A model generated the notes under the pieces. The model made no database searches. It was not told the origin of the DNA and saw nothing but the letters and a program-made list of their open reading frames with translations. This document shows positions 42,980 through 52,555 of a stretch of DNA of 64,000 nucleotides, piece by piece. Every line of letters starts with the position of its first letter. Position 1 is the stretch's first letter. Made by a program: the position numbers and the translations under genes. The stretch comes from Planctomycetaceae bacterium (GTDB lineage: Bacteria > Planctomycetota > Planctomycetia > Pirellulales > Thermoguttaceae), in assembly GCA_021372005.1 (NCBI GenBank), contig JAJFVC010000033.1:1-64000 (forward strand), given 5' to 3'.

Positions 42980-43974
42980 GCCGTTGGACCATTCCTGTGT
43001 TGCTGGTTCTGGCGTTGGCGGCGTTGGCGATCGCTCCGTTCGTGGGCATGGAGCCGATCCCGTTGCAGGCGCTCTGGAGCCGGTCGGGCGACGGTTGGTC
43101 GGCCGACGTTCTATGGCAACTGCGCATCCCGCGAGTCATCGCGGCGTTTTTGGCCGGCGCGGCCCTGTCGACCAGCGGCATGTCGTTTCAGGCGATGTTC
43201 CGAAACCCGTTGGCCACGCCGTTCACGTTGGGCGTTTCGAGCGGGGCGTCCTTGGGCGCGGCCGTCTGCATTCAGCAACAGTGGATCTTTTTGTTTTGGG
43301 GCGTGCCGAGCGTGACGGTGGCGGCCTTTTTGGGCGCAGTCGCCTCGATCGCGGTCGTTTACGCCTTGACGGCCGGAAGCCGACGCGGTTCGTCGACCGC
43401 CACGATGCTGTTGGCCGGCGTGGCCGTTAGTTTTTTCTTCTCCAGTTTGATTCTTTTTTTGCAATACATCAGCGATTTCACCCGTTCGTTTCGGATGCTG
43501 CGTTGGGTGATGGGCGGGCTGGAAGGCGTTGTGACGTTCGGCGACGTGCTGACGTTGACGCCCTTTGTGGTTTCCGGCAGCCTGATCGTTTGGTATCTGA
43601 CGCACGAGTTGAATCTGCTGTGCACGGGCGAGGAGTTCGCCCACAGCCGCGGCGTCGAGGTGCGGCGGACCAAGCTGGCGCTGTTTTTCGCCGTGTCGCT
43701 GATGATCGGGGCGGTCGTGTCGGTGTGCGGACCGATCGGGTTTGTCGGACTGGTGGCCCCGCATATCTGCCGATTGCTGGTCGGGCCGGATCATCGCCGG
43801 TTGTTGCCGGCCTCGTGGCTTTTCGGCGGCACGCTGTTGGTCGTCTGCGACACCGCGGCGCGGACCGTCATGGCGCCTACCGAATTGCCGGCGGGAATTC
43901 TGACCGCTCTGTTGGGCGGACCGTTTTTTTTATGGCTTTTGCTGCGTCGCCGCGACGAACTGGGCGACCTGTAA
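42976..43974 (+). CDS. ABC importer permease, FecCD/BtuC family
   Basis: A 332-aa integral membrane protein with about ten helices. Family signatures are LRIPRVIAAFLAGAALSTSGMSFQAMFRNPLATPFTLGVSSGAS and the late GPIGFVGLVAPHICRLLVGPDHRRLLPAS. The ATG at 42976 overlaps the ATPase stop (ATGA); longer frames run inside the ATPase gene. It completes a three-gene BtuFDC-type importer. Confidence 0.95.
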   Translation: MSRWTIPVLLVLALAALAIAPFVGMEPIPLQALWSRSGDGWSADVLWQLRIPRVIAAFLAGAALSTSGMSFQAMFRNPLATPFTLGVSSGASLGAAVCIQQQWIFLFWGVPSVTVAAFLGAVASIAVVYALTAGSRRGSSTATMLLAGVAVSFFFSSLILFLQYISDFTRSFRMLRWVMGGLEGVVTFGDVLTLTPFVVSGSLIVWYLTHELNLLCTGEEFAHSRGVEVRRTKLALFFAVSLMIGAVVSVCGPIGFVGLVAPHICRLLVGPDHRRLLPASWLFGGTLLVVCDTAARTVMAPTELPAGILTALLGGPFFLWLLLRRRDELGDL

Positions 43975-44142
43975 ACGCTTGGTTGCAGCCCGGCGTTTTG
44001 CGACCTATAATTCAGCAGCGTCGTTGCGGAGGGGGAAGCGGTTCTTTCGCAGAGACGACGCGGGGGGGACGGGTCGAGGGCCTGTCCTGCACGCATGGCA
44101 GATTCGCAACCTGCCTCACAAGATTTTGAAAGGAGCGCTCGA

Positions 44143-44451
44143 ATGAAGAATCTTGCATTGGTCGCTTTGGCGATCCTGTTGCTCGGTTCGACGGCCTACG
44201 GAGGTTGGTACGTCGGTCCGACGGTTGGTTATGCTTACTATCCTTATCCCGTCGTGGAGCCGGCCTATGCGTATCCGGCGCCGGTGGTTGTCGCGCGACC
44301 TCGCGTGGCGTACTCGCCGGTGTTGGCGCCGGTCCCGGTCGTCGCGCCCGCGCCGGTGGTGGTGGCCCGTCCGGTCGTGATCGGCCCGAGCGGCAAGGTG
44401 TACATCCCCGGTCGTCCGATCCGCAACGCCGTGCGCGCGGTGGTGCCGTAG
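44143..44451 (+). CDS. Small secreted Val/Pro/Tyr-rich protein
   Basis: A 102-aa protein with a signal peptide (LALVALAILLLGSTAYG) and a mature part of repeated Ala-Pro-Val-Val and Tyr-Pro segments (YAYPAPVVVARPRV). AAAGGAG precedes the ATG at 44143. A terminator follows. No function is known for such low-complexity proteins; an envelope or structural role is a guess. Confidence 0.68.
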   Translation: MKNLALVALAILLLGSTAYGGWYVGPTVGYAYYPYPVVEPAYAYPAPVVVARPRVAYSPVLAPVPVVAPAPVVVARPVVIGPSGKVYIPGRPIRNAVRAVVP

Positions 44452-44499
44452 ATCGAGGAATTGGGGGCAACCGTTCAATGCCCCCCGGAACAAGAAACG

Positions 44500-44542
44500 A
44501 ACCTCCGTGGAGTCTTTGGACCTTGCGGAGGTTTTTTTATTT
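44500..44542 (+). terminator. Rho-independent terminator (probably bidirectional)
   Basis: AACCTCCG and CGGAGGTT form a stem followed by a T-run (GTTTTTTTAT). It lies about 50 nt after the small secreted gene. The converging membrane-protein gene stops at 44537, inside the T-run. Confidence 0.85.
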
Positions 44543-45445
44543 CTTGTGACGCCAGGATCGCACCGAAAGAACGATCTCGTAAAAACCGGCGGCCGACAGC
44601 ACGGAAAGCGGTGCGATGACGACCGCTGTGGCCGTCCGCGACGAAAACCAGTGGCCTGCGGCCAGAAGCGACGGCACGAGGATCCAACAGGCCGCAAGCC
44701 GCCAAAACAACACGGCGTCGTAACCGCGACGGCAGCCGATCGCGAGGGCCGCCACCCCCAACGGCGTCCACGGCAGCATGGCGATCCATGGATCGACGAG
44801 CGCGAACCAGTCCCAGGTGATCGGCGACGGGCAGGGCCGGTCGCGCCACACGACGTAGGCGGCCGTCAAAACCAGCAGCGCGAGCCCCGCCGGTCGTACC
44901 AGAAATCGAAACGCCCGGCCGTCCTGATTCCAAAGCAGATAGGCGAGGCTGGCCAGCAGCAGGGCGAGCCAGGGGCCGAGTCCGCCCAGGCACAACAACG
45001 CGGCGCTGCAAATATAAAAAAGCGATCGAACGCCGAATCGTTCGTTCGACGGTCGCCGACCGGGGACGTTGGCTACGGCAAACAGCCCGACCATGGCCGT
45101 GGCCGCTGCGGTGACCAAGGGCTCGCCGAGCGCAGAGTCGGAAAACGCCCGAAGCGCCCAAAACCCACTGAGCTGAAAGACGCCGGCGGCGACGCCCAGC
45201 GGTTCGCCGAGCCAGTGGGCCGCTAAGGCGGCGGTCAACAGGGCGCCGATCAGCAGTGCGGCGGCGGTCGTAAGTTGATCGAGCGGGTTCGTGGCGGAGG
45301 CCGTCGTCAGATGGGTTGCGATCTGCACGGCCGCGACAATCAGAACCAGCAGCCACGCGCCGGGGGACGAAAGCCGAAGCGTTTCCGGACCGCCGGCCAG
45401 CATGCGTGGAAAATCGGGCACGGGTTGGTGCGAGGCGTCGGACAT
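44537..45445 (-). CDS. Multi-spanning membrane protein of unknown function
   Basis: A 302-aa protein with about eight predicted membrane helices (for example AWLLVLIVAAVQIATHL, AAALLIGALLTAALAAHWL, GPWLALLLASLAYLLWN). Its pattern resembles the membrane part of GT39-like or DUF-type proteins, but I see no catalytic motif. The ATG at 45445 was chosen because upstream in-frame sequence covers the promoter region of the divergent hydrolase gene and is not protein-like. Confidence 0.65.
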   Translation of the reverse strand: MSDASHQPVPDFPRMLAGGPETLRLSSPGAWLLVLIVAAVQIATHLTTASATNPLDQLTTAAALLIGALLTAALAAHWLGEPLGVAAGVFQLSGFWALRAFSDSALGEPLVTAAATAMVGLFAVANVPGRRPSNERFGVRSLFYICSAALLCLGGLGPWLALLLASLAYLLWNQDGRAFRFLVRPAGLALLVLTAAYVVWRDRPCPSPITWDWFALVDPWIAMLPWTPLGVAALAIGCRRGYDAVLFWRLAACWILVPSLLAAGHWFSSRTATAVVIAPLSVLSAAGFYEIVLSVRSWRHKK

Positions 45446-45608
45446 GAGCGGAATTGTAGCGACTGGGCCGTCGGGCCGCAAATCCGATTCTCCGACGATT
45501 GACATCGAGCCTTTCGGCCGACTGTCGAAGGGCTTGCAGTTGTGGTATTCTAGACCGGACCGTGGACCAAGGAAAAATCGCCGTCGAACGTGCGAAGGAC
45601 AGAAAAAA

Positions 45609-46403
45609 ATGACTCGGACATCACAAGGTTCGGAACTTTTTTGCGTCGATCGGGGCGCGGGGCTTCCGGTGTTGTTGGTGCACGGATTTCCGCTGGACCA
45701 CACGATGTGGGACCGTCAGGTCGACGTACTGGCGAATCGCTGTCGGGTGTTGGCGCCCGACCTGCGCGGGTTCGGCCGCAGTCCGAGGTTCGGCGGCGAT
45801 CAGACGACGATGGCCGAGTTGGCCGACGATCTGGCCTCGCTGCTCGACGCGCGGGGCGTGGACGGTCCGGTCGTGTTTTGCGGGCTTTCGATGGGCGGCT
45901 ACATTGCCTTGCAGTTTTGGCAGAACCACAAAGAACGTTTGCGGGCGCTGGTGTTGTGCGACACCCGGGCGGCGGCGGACAGCGCGGACGTGGCCGCCGG
46001 ACGACGGGCCGCGGCGGATCGCGCGCTTCGTGAGGGCGTCGAATCGTTGGTCGACGGGATGACGCCTCGCGTGTTCGGCGCGTCGACCCAGCGGCTTCGG
46101 CCCGAGCGGATCGAGCCGTTGCGGCGCGTGATGCTGTCGAGCGATCCGCTCGCGGTGGCGGCCGCACAACGCGGCATGGCCGATCGGCCCGACATGCGAT
46201 CGCGGCTGGGCGAGATCCATTGCCCCACGTTGGTCGTCGTGGGTCGTGAGGACGTCAGTTCGCCGCCGGCCGAAGTGCGCACGATGGCCGATGCGATTCC
46301 TGGCGCGCAGTACGTCGAGGTGCCCGAGGCGGGCCATCTTTCGCCGTGGGAAAACCCCGAGTCGTTCAACCGCGCGTTGGCCAATTTTTTGGCGACGCTG
46401 TAA
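45609..46403 (+). CDS. Alpha/beta-fold hydrolase
   Basis: A 264-aa cytoplasmic hydrolase with the oxyanion segment LLVHGFPLDHTMW, APDLRGFGRS, nucleophile elbow GLSMGG (Ser), the acid in VVGREDVSSPP and the catalytic His in EAGHLSPWENPE. Family members include 3-oxoadipate enol-lactonase-like and haloperoxidase-like enzymes. The specific substrate cannot be told. The ATG at 45609 follows GAAGGA; an extension to 45291 runs antisense through the neighbouring gene. Confidence 0.9.
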   Translation: MTRTSQGSELFCVDRGAGLPVLLVHGFPLDHTMWDRQVDVLANRCRVLAPDLRGFGRSPRFGGDQTTMAELADDLASLLDARGVDGPVVFCGLSMGGYIALQFWQNHKERLRALVLCDTRAAADSADVAAGRRAAADRALREGVESLVDGMTPRVFGASTQRLRPERIEPLRRVMLSSDPLAVAAAQRGMADRPDMRSRLGEIHCPTLVVVGREDVSSPPAEVRTMADAIPGAQYVEVPEAGHLSPWENPESFNRALANFLATL

Positions 46404-46423
46404 CGTGGACGTCGTCGACAGGC

Positions 46424-47461
46424 CTATCCGCCGTAATTCATCAGCGCTCCGCGTGCGACCTCTTCGCTGATGAGTCCTTCGTCGAGCAGTTCTTCGACCG
46501 ATTGTTTCATGGTCGTCATGCCGAACTTTCCGCCGGTCGACATGATGGTGCGCAGATGGTAGCCGGTGCCTTTGCGAATGAGATTTCGGACGGCGTCGGT
46601 CGTGACGAGCACCTCGCAGGCCACGCGTTTGCCGCCGTCGAGCGTCGGAAGCAACTCCTGATGAACGACGCCTTGCAGCGAGTCGGCCAGCGAATAGCGA
46701 AGACTGTTTTCATCGCTGGCCAATCCGTAACTCAACACCCGCTCGATCATCTTGTCGATCGAGATGACGTGCAAGGTGGAGAGAACCAGCACGCCGGTTT
46801 CGGCGGCGGTCAGCGCGATCTTGATGGTGTCGTAGTCGCGCATTTCACCGATGGCGATGACGTCGGGATCTTGACGCAGCGCGGCCCGCAGTCCGCTGGA
46901 GAACGACTTGGTGTCCTTGCCGACGCCGCGTTGCCGAATGACGCTTTGGTCGTTGATCTGCATGTACTCGATCGGATCTTCGATCGTAATGATATGTCGT
47001 CGAAAGCGGCGATTGATTTCATGAATCATGGCCGAGAGCGTCGTGGTTTTGCCCTGGCTCGTGCTGCCGGTGATCAGCACAAGCCCCTTGGTGCGATACG
47101 AAAGCTCTCGAACGACGGGCGGCAGGTGCAGTTCTTCGATCGTTTTGGGCGCGCCGGGCAAAATTCGCAGGATGGCGCCGACGTTGCCGTCGTTGTAGTT
47201 GACGTTGACCCGATATCGACCTTCCTCGTCGGTCAGCATCAAATCATAGTCGAGCAGTTTCTCGAATTGAGCGATCTGTTCGGGCAAAAGCAGCTCGTAG
47301 GAAAGCCTTCGGCTGACCTCGGAACTCAACGGGCGGTCGCTGATCGGCACGAGATCCTTGCCGATGCGGCACAGAATCGGCGCGCCGGCGCAGATGTGCA
47401 CGTCGCTGGCCTTCTTCGCTTTGGCATTGTGAAGAATTTTTTTGATGGCGTCGGTGATCAT
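46424..47461 (-). CDS. PilT/PilU-like type IV pilus ATPase
   Basis: A 345-aa secretion-superfamily ATPase. Walker A is GSTSQGKTT, slightly different from the usual PilT GPTGSGKST. The Asp box is IITIEDPIEY, and Walker B with His box is VIAIGEMRDYDTIKIALTAAETGVLVLSTLHV. The last is very PilT-like. Expected role: pilus retraction or a related motor. The ATG at 47461 gives the standard PilT N-terminus; a longer frame to 47683 overlaps the FHA gene's end. An FHA protein gene lies just upstream in the same direction. Confidence 0.9.
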   Translation of the reverse strand: MITDAIKKILHNAKAKKASDVHICAGAPILCRIGKDLVPISDRPLSSEVSRRLSYELLLPEQIAQFEKLLDYDLMLTDEEGRYRVNVNYNDGNVGAILRILPGAPKTIEELHLPPVVRELSYRTKGLVLITGSTSQGKTTTLSAMIHEINRRFRRHIITIEDPIEYMQINDQSVIRQRGVGKDTKSFSSGLRAALRQDPDVIAIGEMRDYDTIKIALTAAETGVLVLSTLHVISIDKMIERVLSYGLASDENSLRYSLADSLQGVVHQELLPTLDGGKRVACEVLVTTDAVRNLIRKGTGYHLRTIMSTGGKFGMTTMKQSVEELLDEGLISEEVARGALMNYGG

Positions 47462-47610
47462 AATAGGTCGGGCGTCGAAAAAATGGTCAAAAAAGAGCGA
47501 ACGACCGTGTGAAGTGCGGGACCGTCCCGCAGTTTCTCCAAACCATCCGTAGCCCAAGCATCGCCGCGACCACAGAAGACGTGGAGAGCGATTACTTGGA
47601 TTTCTCGCCG

Positions 47611-48285
47611 TTATTCGCCCGGCTCGCCGATCCGCCGCAGGTAGCCGGCCAGGCGAACTTGCAGATCGAGCAAGTTTTGCCATTGGCGCTGGCTGAGCGT
47701 CACGTTGTCGCTCTTTGGCTTCACGCGAACCGATTGCAGCAAGCTTCGCATCCGAAGGTTGATGTATTGAAGCAACTCGGCCAGTTGGGCGTTTTGGCCG
47801 GGGCTCAAGGCGTCGGGCAACTCGGGCGGCAGCAGCGTGTGCAGCAGCACTTCGGCTTCGGGATCGTCGCGAAAGTTCAGCTCGAAATCCAACGAGGCCG
47901 CGCTTGGTTCTTCGTCGAACTCGTCGGCGCCCTGCAACACGCCGGTCGTAAGATCGGCCCCGCGCAACGCGGCCAGCCGTTGGGCGATTTCCTCGGGCGC
48001 TCCGAACAACAACAGCGTTCGGCCCACCGCGATCACGTCGCCGGGACGCACCACGGCGATCGTCGCGCTTTCGCCGTTGAGCTTCGTGCCGTTGGTGCTT
48101 TGCAGATCGGTTAGGACGATCTTGTCCTGATCCTCTTGGATTTTCAGATGAAACCGGCTGATCCGCTCGTCGTTCAACTGGATCGGATTGCCTTCTTCGC
48201 GGCCGATGGTCAGCGGCGTGGGCACGTCGGAAAAAATTCGCCCGCGATCGGCGCCGTCCAGGACTCGTAGCGTGATCAAAGCCAT
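47611..48285 (-). CDS. FHA-domain protein
   Basis: A 224-aa protein with an N-terminal forkhead-associated domain (about residues 5-95). The phosphopeptide-binding residues are visible as IGREEGNPIQL, RISRFHLKI and LQSTNGTKLNG. The C-terminal half is helical and unassigned. It binds phosphothreonine partners and may connect Ser/Thr kinase signalling to the pilus ATPase downstream (inference from adjacency). The ATG at 48285 gives the canonical start MALITLRVLDG. Confidence 0.88.
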   Translation of the reverse strand: MALITLRVLDGADRGRIFSDVPTPLTIGREEGNPIQLNDERISRFHLKIQEDQDKIVLTDLQSTNGTKLNGESATIAVVRPGDVIAVGRTLLLFGAPEEIAQRLAALRGADLTTGVLQGADEFDEEPSAASLDFELNFRDDPEAEVLLHTLLPPELPDALSPGQNAQLAELLQYINLRMRSLLQSVRVKPKSDNVTLSQRQWQNLLDLQVRLAGYLRRIGEPGE

Positions 48286-48387
48286 ATTGCTACCTGTTTT
48301 ATCCTCGGCGACGTCGCGGGTCAAGCCGACGCGAAGGGTGCCCGAAAGAGGGGTTGCCCGCAGTCCTTGGGAATCCGACCGGGCCGC

Positions 48388-49179
48388 TCAGATTTTTTTG
48401 CTGCGGACCTGGAAACCCCATTTGCCGAGCCAGTGCAGATAGGCCCGCCCATGACGCCAGGCGTCCGCGGAAAACAATTGCCGACTGGCTCGTTGCTCCA
48501 AATGATAACAGTAGGTCGCCCCGTGATACATCACTTGCCACCCGGCCTGAGCGGTGCGCAGACCGATGTCAACGTCCTCAAAATATTTTCCATACGTTTC
48601 GTCGAAGCGGCCGATCTGGCGGATCGCTTCGTGGCGGAACATCAAGAAACAGCCGGACAACCAGTCGCATGGCCAAGTGTCGGTCGGAGCGCGTTCGGCG
48701 TAAAAGTGGCGATCAACGCTGCGGCGAAGCCATCGGCCCAAGCCGCACCGCCGAGCCGCGATCAACGGCAGCGTCGGAAATCGTCGGGCGGCCAACGCTT
48801 CGGAGCCGTCGGCGTGGAGCAGCCGGCAACCGGCCAGGCCGCATCGCGGTTGGGCGTCCAAAAACTCGACCATCCGGGCCAGACATGGCTCGTGCGGGTC
48901 GAAATACATGTCGGTGTTCATCAGCAACACGTAGCGGGCCGTCGAGGCGTCGAGGATCCGATTCAAATTGGCGGCATACGACAGACGCCGCGAGTTCCTC
49001 AACACCTCCGTCGTCGGAAAATATCCGAGCCACGGTTGGACGCCGTCCGAGGCGTTGTCGACCAACAACAGCCGCATCGAGAGTCCTCGGCCAGCCGGAA
49101 CCATGGTGTCGAGCAGCCGCGGCATCAGGTCGCGCTCGCGAGTGTAGATGACGCCGATGTCGAGGTCGGGGATGGACAT
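48388..49179 (-). CDS. Glycosyltransferase family 2
   Basis: A 263-aa GT-A enzyme. DNASDG and the metal-binding MNTDMYF are in the N-terminal half. WLSGCFLMFRHEAIRQIGRFDE and YFEDVDIGLR are the acceptor-domain motifs of rhamnosyl- and related transferases. Likely role: adding a sugar to a surface polysaccharide. It opens a run of leftward polysaccharide genes ending with an ABC exporter. Confidence 0.88.
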   Translation of the reverse strand: MSIPDLDIGVIYTRERDLMPRLLDTMVPAGRGLSMRLLLVDNASDGVQPWLGYFPTTEVLRNSRRLSYAANLNRILDASTARYVLLMNTDMYFDPHEPCLARMVEFLDAQPRCGLAGCRLLHADGSEALAARRFPTLPLIAARRCGLGRWLRRSVDRHFYAERAPTDTWPCDWLSGCFLMFRHEAIRQIGRFDETYGKYFEDVDIGLRTAQAGWQVMYHGATYCYHLEQRASRQLFSADAWRHGRAYLHWLGKWGFQVRSKKI

Positions 49180-49259
49180 GACGAACGAGGAATGGGGAGT
49201 GCGAGCGAGGAGCCCTTGGGTCTCGGCGTCCTGGTGTCTCTCGAATCCGTTGGCTCGTG

Positions 49260-50777
49260 TTAGGCGGCCTTGCGTTGTGGCTGGCGATGGGTTTCGGCGT
49301 CGAGCGTCGCGCCGAACAACTCATCGGCATGGGCGGCGAAATGGGCACCGAAGGTTTTCAGCAACGTCGTAAGCACGTCGAGGTGGCGGCCTTCGACGAT
49401 CGGTTCGACGCTTGACACGCGCAGTTCGCAACCGTTGGGACCCTCGCCGGGCAGCGACACGGAAATCGACCAACGACAACGGTCCAACGCCGTCAACGAC
49501 GGATCGGTCCATCGCATGCGGCGGGCGTGCTCATTCTGAGATTCAAGAAACTCCACCTGTCGGATGTTCCAGGGTCGGACGTTGCGCAGCAGAACGTCCC
49601 AAAGCAACGGTGTCGGAGGTTCCTCCATCGGACCGGCCGCCGCCGAACGCTCGGACATCGCAGCCGCGACGTTGCGTCGCCATGGCAACAAGTTCAAAAG
49701 AAAACGAAAACACGCTCGGCGCGCGCGGACCAACGCTCCTTTGGCCAAGGCGAACTCTTCATAGCCGAACAACCGCAATCGGATCATCAGCACGATCAGG
49801 CTGACGGCGGCGATCCAGGCCAGCGCGTCGCGGCGAAAGATGGTGGCGGCGGCGGCCGCGGCGCCGGTCAGCAGGCAGACTGCGCCGATCAGGCACAACA
49901 CCTGCCAGGGAGTCCAGCCGCGGTCCAACAATCGGTGATGGATGTGCAGCCGATCGGGGGCGTCGAGCCGTCGGCCCGTCAGTTTGCGGCGCACCACGGC
50001 GGCGCAAATGTCGAACATCGGCAGGGTCATGACGACCGCCGGCGCGGTGATGGCCAGCGTGGCCGTGGTTTTCAGATTGCCTTCGATGCCGAACAGTCCG
50101 AGGCTCAGGCCGATGACCATGCTGCCCGAATCGCCCAGAAAAACGCTGGCCGGCGGGAGGTTGTAGATCAGAAAGCCGCTCAGCGAGGAGGCCATCGCCA
50201 AGGCCATCAGCGCGACGTGTCCGTGGCCCTCGCCGGCGGCGATCGCGCCGATGATGATCAGCGCCGCCAGGCCGATGATCGACGCCAAGCCGTCCATGCC
50301 GTCCAGCAGGTTCAGGGCATTGATGCATCCGACCAGCCAAAGCACCGTCAATGGAACGCCGAGCCAACCCAGTTCGATCGGGCAACCGAATACCACTAGG
50401 CGATCGACGTAATGGCCCATCAACACGATCGGCGACACCGAAACAACCTGCAAAGCGAGTTTCACGCGCGAGGACAAATCGAACAGATCGTCGAGGCTTC
50501 CGAAGAGGCAGACGAATCCGGCGCTGAGCAGCCACATCGCGCTGAGGTCGCTCAGTTCGGCGTTGGCGGGATTGCGGAGCCAAAGGGCGAGCAGTCCGAT
50601 CGCCGTGGCGCCGTAGACGGCCACGCCGCCCCAAAGCGGAATCGGGCGATCGTGCAGCTTGCGGCGTCCGTCGGGACGGTCGACGACGCCCCATCGGCGA
50701 GCCAATGCGCGAACGCCAAGCGTCAGCAGCAGCGAGGCCCAAAAAGTCGCCAGGGAAATCGTCGCTAAGGAACACAT
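49260..50777 (-). CDS. WecA/MraY-like glycosyl-1-phosphate transferase with extra C-terminus
   Basis: A 505-aa protein. Residues 1-330 form the multi-helix polyprenyl-phosphate glycosyl-1-P transferase domain with CINALNLLDGMDGLA, FLGDSGSM and DRLHIHHRLLDRG (the HH motif). This enzyme starts polysaccharide synthesis on undecaprenyl phosphate. After additional helices, the last about 140 residues form a soluble extension (QVEFLESQNEHARRMRW onward) not found in the basic enzyme; I do not recognise it. It lies between the GT2 and ABC-exporter genes. Confidence 0.9.
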   Translation of the reverse strand: MCSLATISLATFWASLLLTLGVRALARRWGVVDRPDGRRKLHDRPIPLWGGVAVYGATAIGLLALWLRNPANAELSDLSAMWLLSAGFVCLFGSLDDLFDLSSRVKLALQVVSVSPIVLMGHYVDRLVVFGCPIELGWLGVPLTVLWLVGCINALNLLDGMDGLASIIGLAALIIIGAIAAGEGHGHVALMALAMASSLSGFLIYNLPPASVFLGDSGSMVIGLSLGLFGIEGNLKTTATLAITAPAVVMTLPMFDICAAVVRRKLTGRRLDAPDRLHIHHRLLDRGWTPWQVLCLIGAVCLLTGAAAAAATIFRRDALAWIAAVSLIVLMIRLRLFGYEEFALAKGALVRARRACFRFLLNLLPWRRNVAAAMSERSAAAGPMEEPPTPLLWDVLLRNVRPWNIRQVEFLESQNEHARRMRWTDPSLTALDRCRWSISVSLPGEGPNGCELRVSSVEPIVEGRHLDVLTTLLKTFGAHFAAHADELFGATLDAETHRQPQRKAA

Positions 50778-50801
50778 AGGGAATCGAAAAGAATGGGTGT
50801 T

Positions 50802-51566
50802 TTACGCCGCCTGGCGCCGTGAATGGTTGGTCACCTGCTCCGTGTAAGCCGCAACGACTTCCTTGGCCGGTCCGAACATGCGAAGCTTTCCATGATCGAG
50901 CCACAGGACTCGATCGCACAACAACGACAGCGACGCGAGATCGTGGCTGACCAGCACCACCGCGCGGGCGCTGGAGATCAGCGAGCGCATCCGTTCGCGG
51001 GCCTTCTGCTGAAAAGCCATATCGCCGGCGGACAGCACTTCGTCGACCAGCAGGATTTCCGGCTTGATCGTCGTGGCGATCGAAAACGCCAGCCGCACCA
51101 TCATGCCCGTCGAGTAATATCGGATGGGCATGTTCAGGAATTCCTCGCTCAACTCGCTGAACTCGGCGATCGGCCGCATTTTTTCGCGGATCGATTTTGG
51201 CGTCTCGCCTTGCAGGAAGCCGCGGTACAACATGTTGTCCCAACCGCTGGCTTCGGGCTCGAATCCCAACGAAATGTTGAACAGCGAGCTAATGCGCCCA
51301 TGGACGGCGCGTCGTCCGGTCGTCGGCGGATAGACGCCGGCCAGCAGTTTCAGCAGGGTGCTTTTGCCGGCGCCGTTGTGGCCGATGACCCCGAGGCGTT
51401 CGCCTTCGTCGATGGTCAGCGAGATGCCCTCCAGGGCTTGGACGTCGAAGGTCGGCCGCTTCGACGGCAAGAAGAAACCCTTCAGTAGATATTCCTTGAG
51501 ACTGATCCGGCCGAAACGCCGCACCTGGAATTGCAGCCCGACATTGTCCAGTTCTATCAGCGACAT
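50802..51566 (-). CDS. Polysaccharide ABC exporter ATPase (Wzt/TagH type)
   Basis: A 254-aa ATPase of the O-antigen/teichoic acid export class. It has Walker A GHNGAGKS, the class-specific SLFNISLGFEPEASG, signature YYSTGMMVRLAF and Walker B ILLVDEVLSAGD. It lacks the long carbohydrate-binding C-terminus of some Wzt proteins. It stops 25 bp upstream of nothing else on its strand except the GT4 start, and follows its permease by 9 bp. Confidence 0.93.
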   Translation of the reverse strand: MSLIELDNVGLQFQVRRFGRISLKEYLLKGFFLPSKRPTFDVQALEGISLTIDEGERLGVIGHNGAGKSTLLKLLAGVYPPTTGRRAVHGRISSLFNISLGFEPEASGWDNMLYRGFLQGETPKSIREKMRPIAEFSELSEEFLNMPIRYYSTGMMVRLAFSIATTIKPEILLVDEVLSAGDMAFQQKARERMRSLISSARAVVLVSHDLASLSLLCDRVLWLDHGKLRMFGPAKEVVAAYTEQVTNHSRRQAA

Positions 51567-51575
51567 CGTATTCGA

Positions 51576-52355
51576 TCACAGGTAAAAAACAATGCGTTTC
51601 TCGAATCGCTTCAGCGCCAGCGACGCTGCAACGACGGTCACGGCGCCGATTGCCGCGCCGAAAAGGACCGACGACCACGACGGACATTGGCCCTCCAGCA
51701 GCGGTTTTCGCACTAGATCCAACAGCACGGCGAACGGATTCAGCATCGCCACCTGGCGAAATCGCGGCGGCATGCTGTCGACGTGCCAAAAGATGGGCGT
51801 CAGGTAAAACAAAATCTGCATGAGCACTTCAAACAGATGCTGTGAATCCTGAAACAACACGTTGGACAAGCCCGTGCACGCGGCCAGCGACCAACCGACG
51901 ACGAACAACAATGCCAGCGTCGGAACCAGGTACACGAGCGCAGGCAAGTTGCCAAATCCCATAAAACACCATACCAATGCGATGGCTACGCCAAGTCCGA
52001 GCACAAAGTGAAATCCCGCGCCCAAGGTGGTCCGAAGCGGATAGATCGCCAGCGGCGCCGGTTGTTGCTGGATGTAATGTTCGCCTTGGAAGAAACACTG
52101 GCAGCCTTGCATCACGACCGCGGAGATGAAACCCCAGTAGGTCAGGCCGCTCAGCACATACGGCGCATACTCGCGCAGGTTTTGGTGATACAACTGCTTG
52201 AACACCATGCACAAGACGACCGTCATGGCGATCGGATGCAGCAGCGACCATCCGATCCCGATGATGGAGCGACGATAGCGGTTCCGCAGATCGTTGCGGA
52301 CCAGCGCCGTCCAAAAATATCGCAACTGCCAAATGTCACGCAGATAGCCGGTCAC
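51576..52355 (-). CDS. Polysaccharide ABC exporter permease (Wzm type)
   Basis: A 259-aa ABC-2 permease with six predicted helices. The N-terminal LVRNDLRNRYRRSIIGIGWSLLHP is the diagnostic amphipathic signature of Wzm/TagG proteins. It forms the exporter with the ATPase encoded 9 bp downstream. Confidence 0.93.
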   Translation of the reverse strand: MTGYLRDIWQLRYFWTALVRNDLRNRYRRSIIGIGWSLLHPIAMTVVLCMVFKQLYHQNLREYAPYVLSGLTYWGFISAVVMQGCQCFFQGEHYIQQQPAPLAIYPLRTTLGAGFHFVLGLGVAIALVWCFMGFGNLPALVYLVPTLALLFVVGWSLAACTGLSNVLFQDSQHLFEVLMQILFYLTPIFWHVDSMPPRFRQVAMLNPFAVLLDLVRKPLLEGQCPSWSSVLFGAAIGAVTVVAASLALKRFEKRIVFYL

Positions 52356-52555
52356 CTGGAGCCTCCATGCTCAGTCGCGGCGCAGACTGTCCTGTGCGCC
52401 TTCGGACGAAATCGCCGAAGCGTTTGCATCGGGCAACCGCCCGAAGTGGCCCGGAGTATAGCGTTTGGGCGGTCGGCAGATCAATGGCATTTCATATTCG
52501 GCATTTGCCCCCCGGAACGCGGTTGCCAACTCCTGGCCGGGCGGATCGCAACGGA

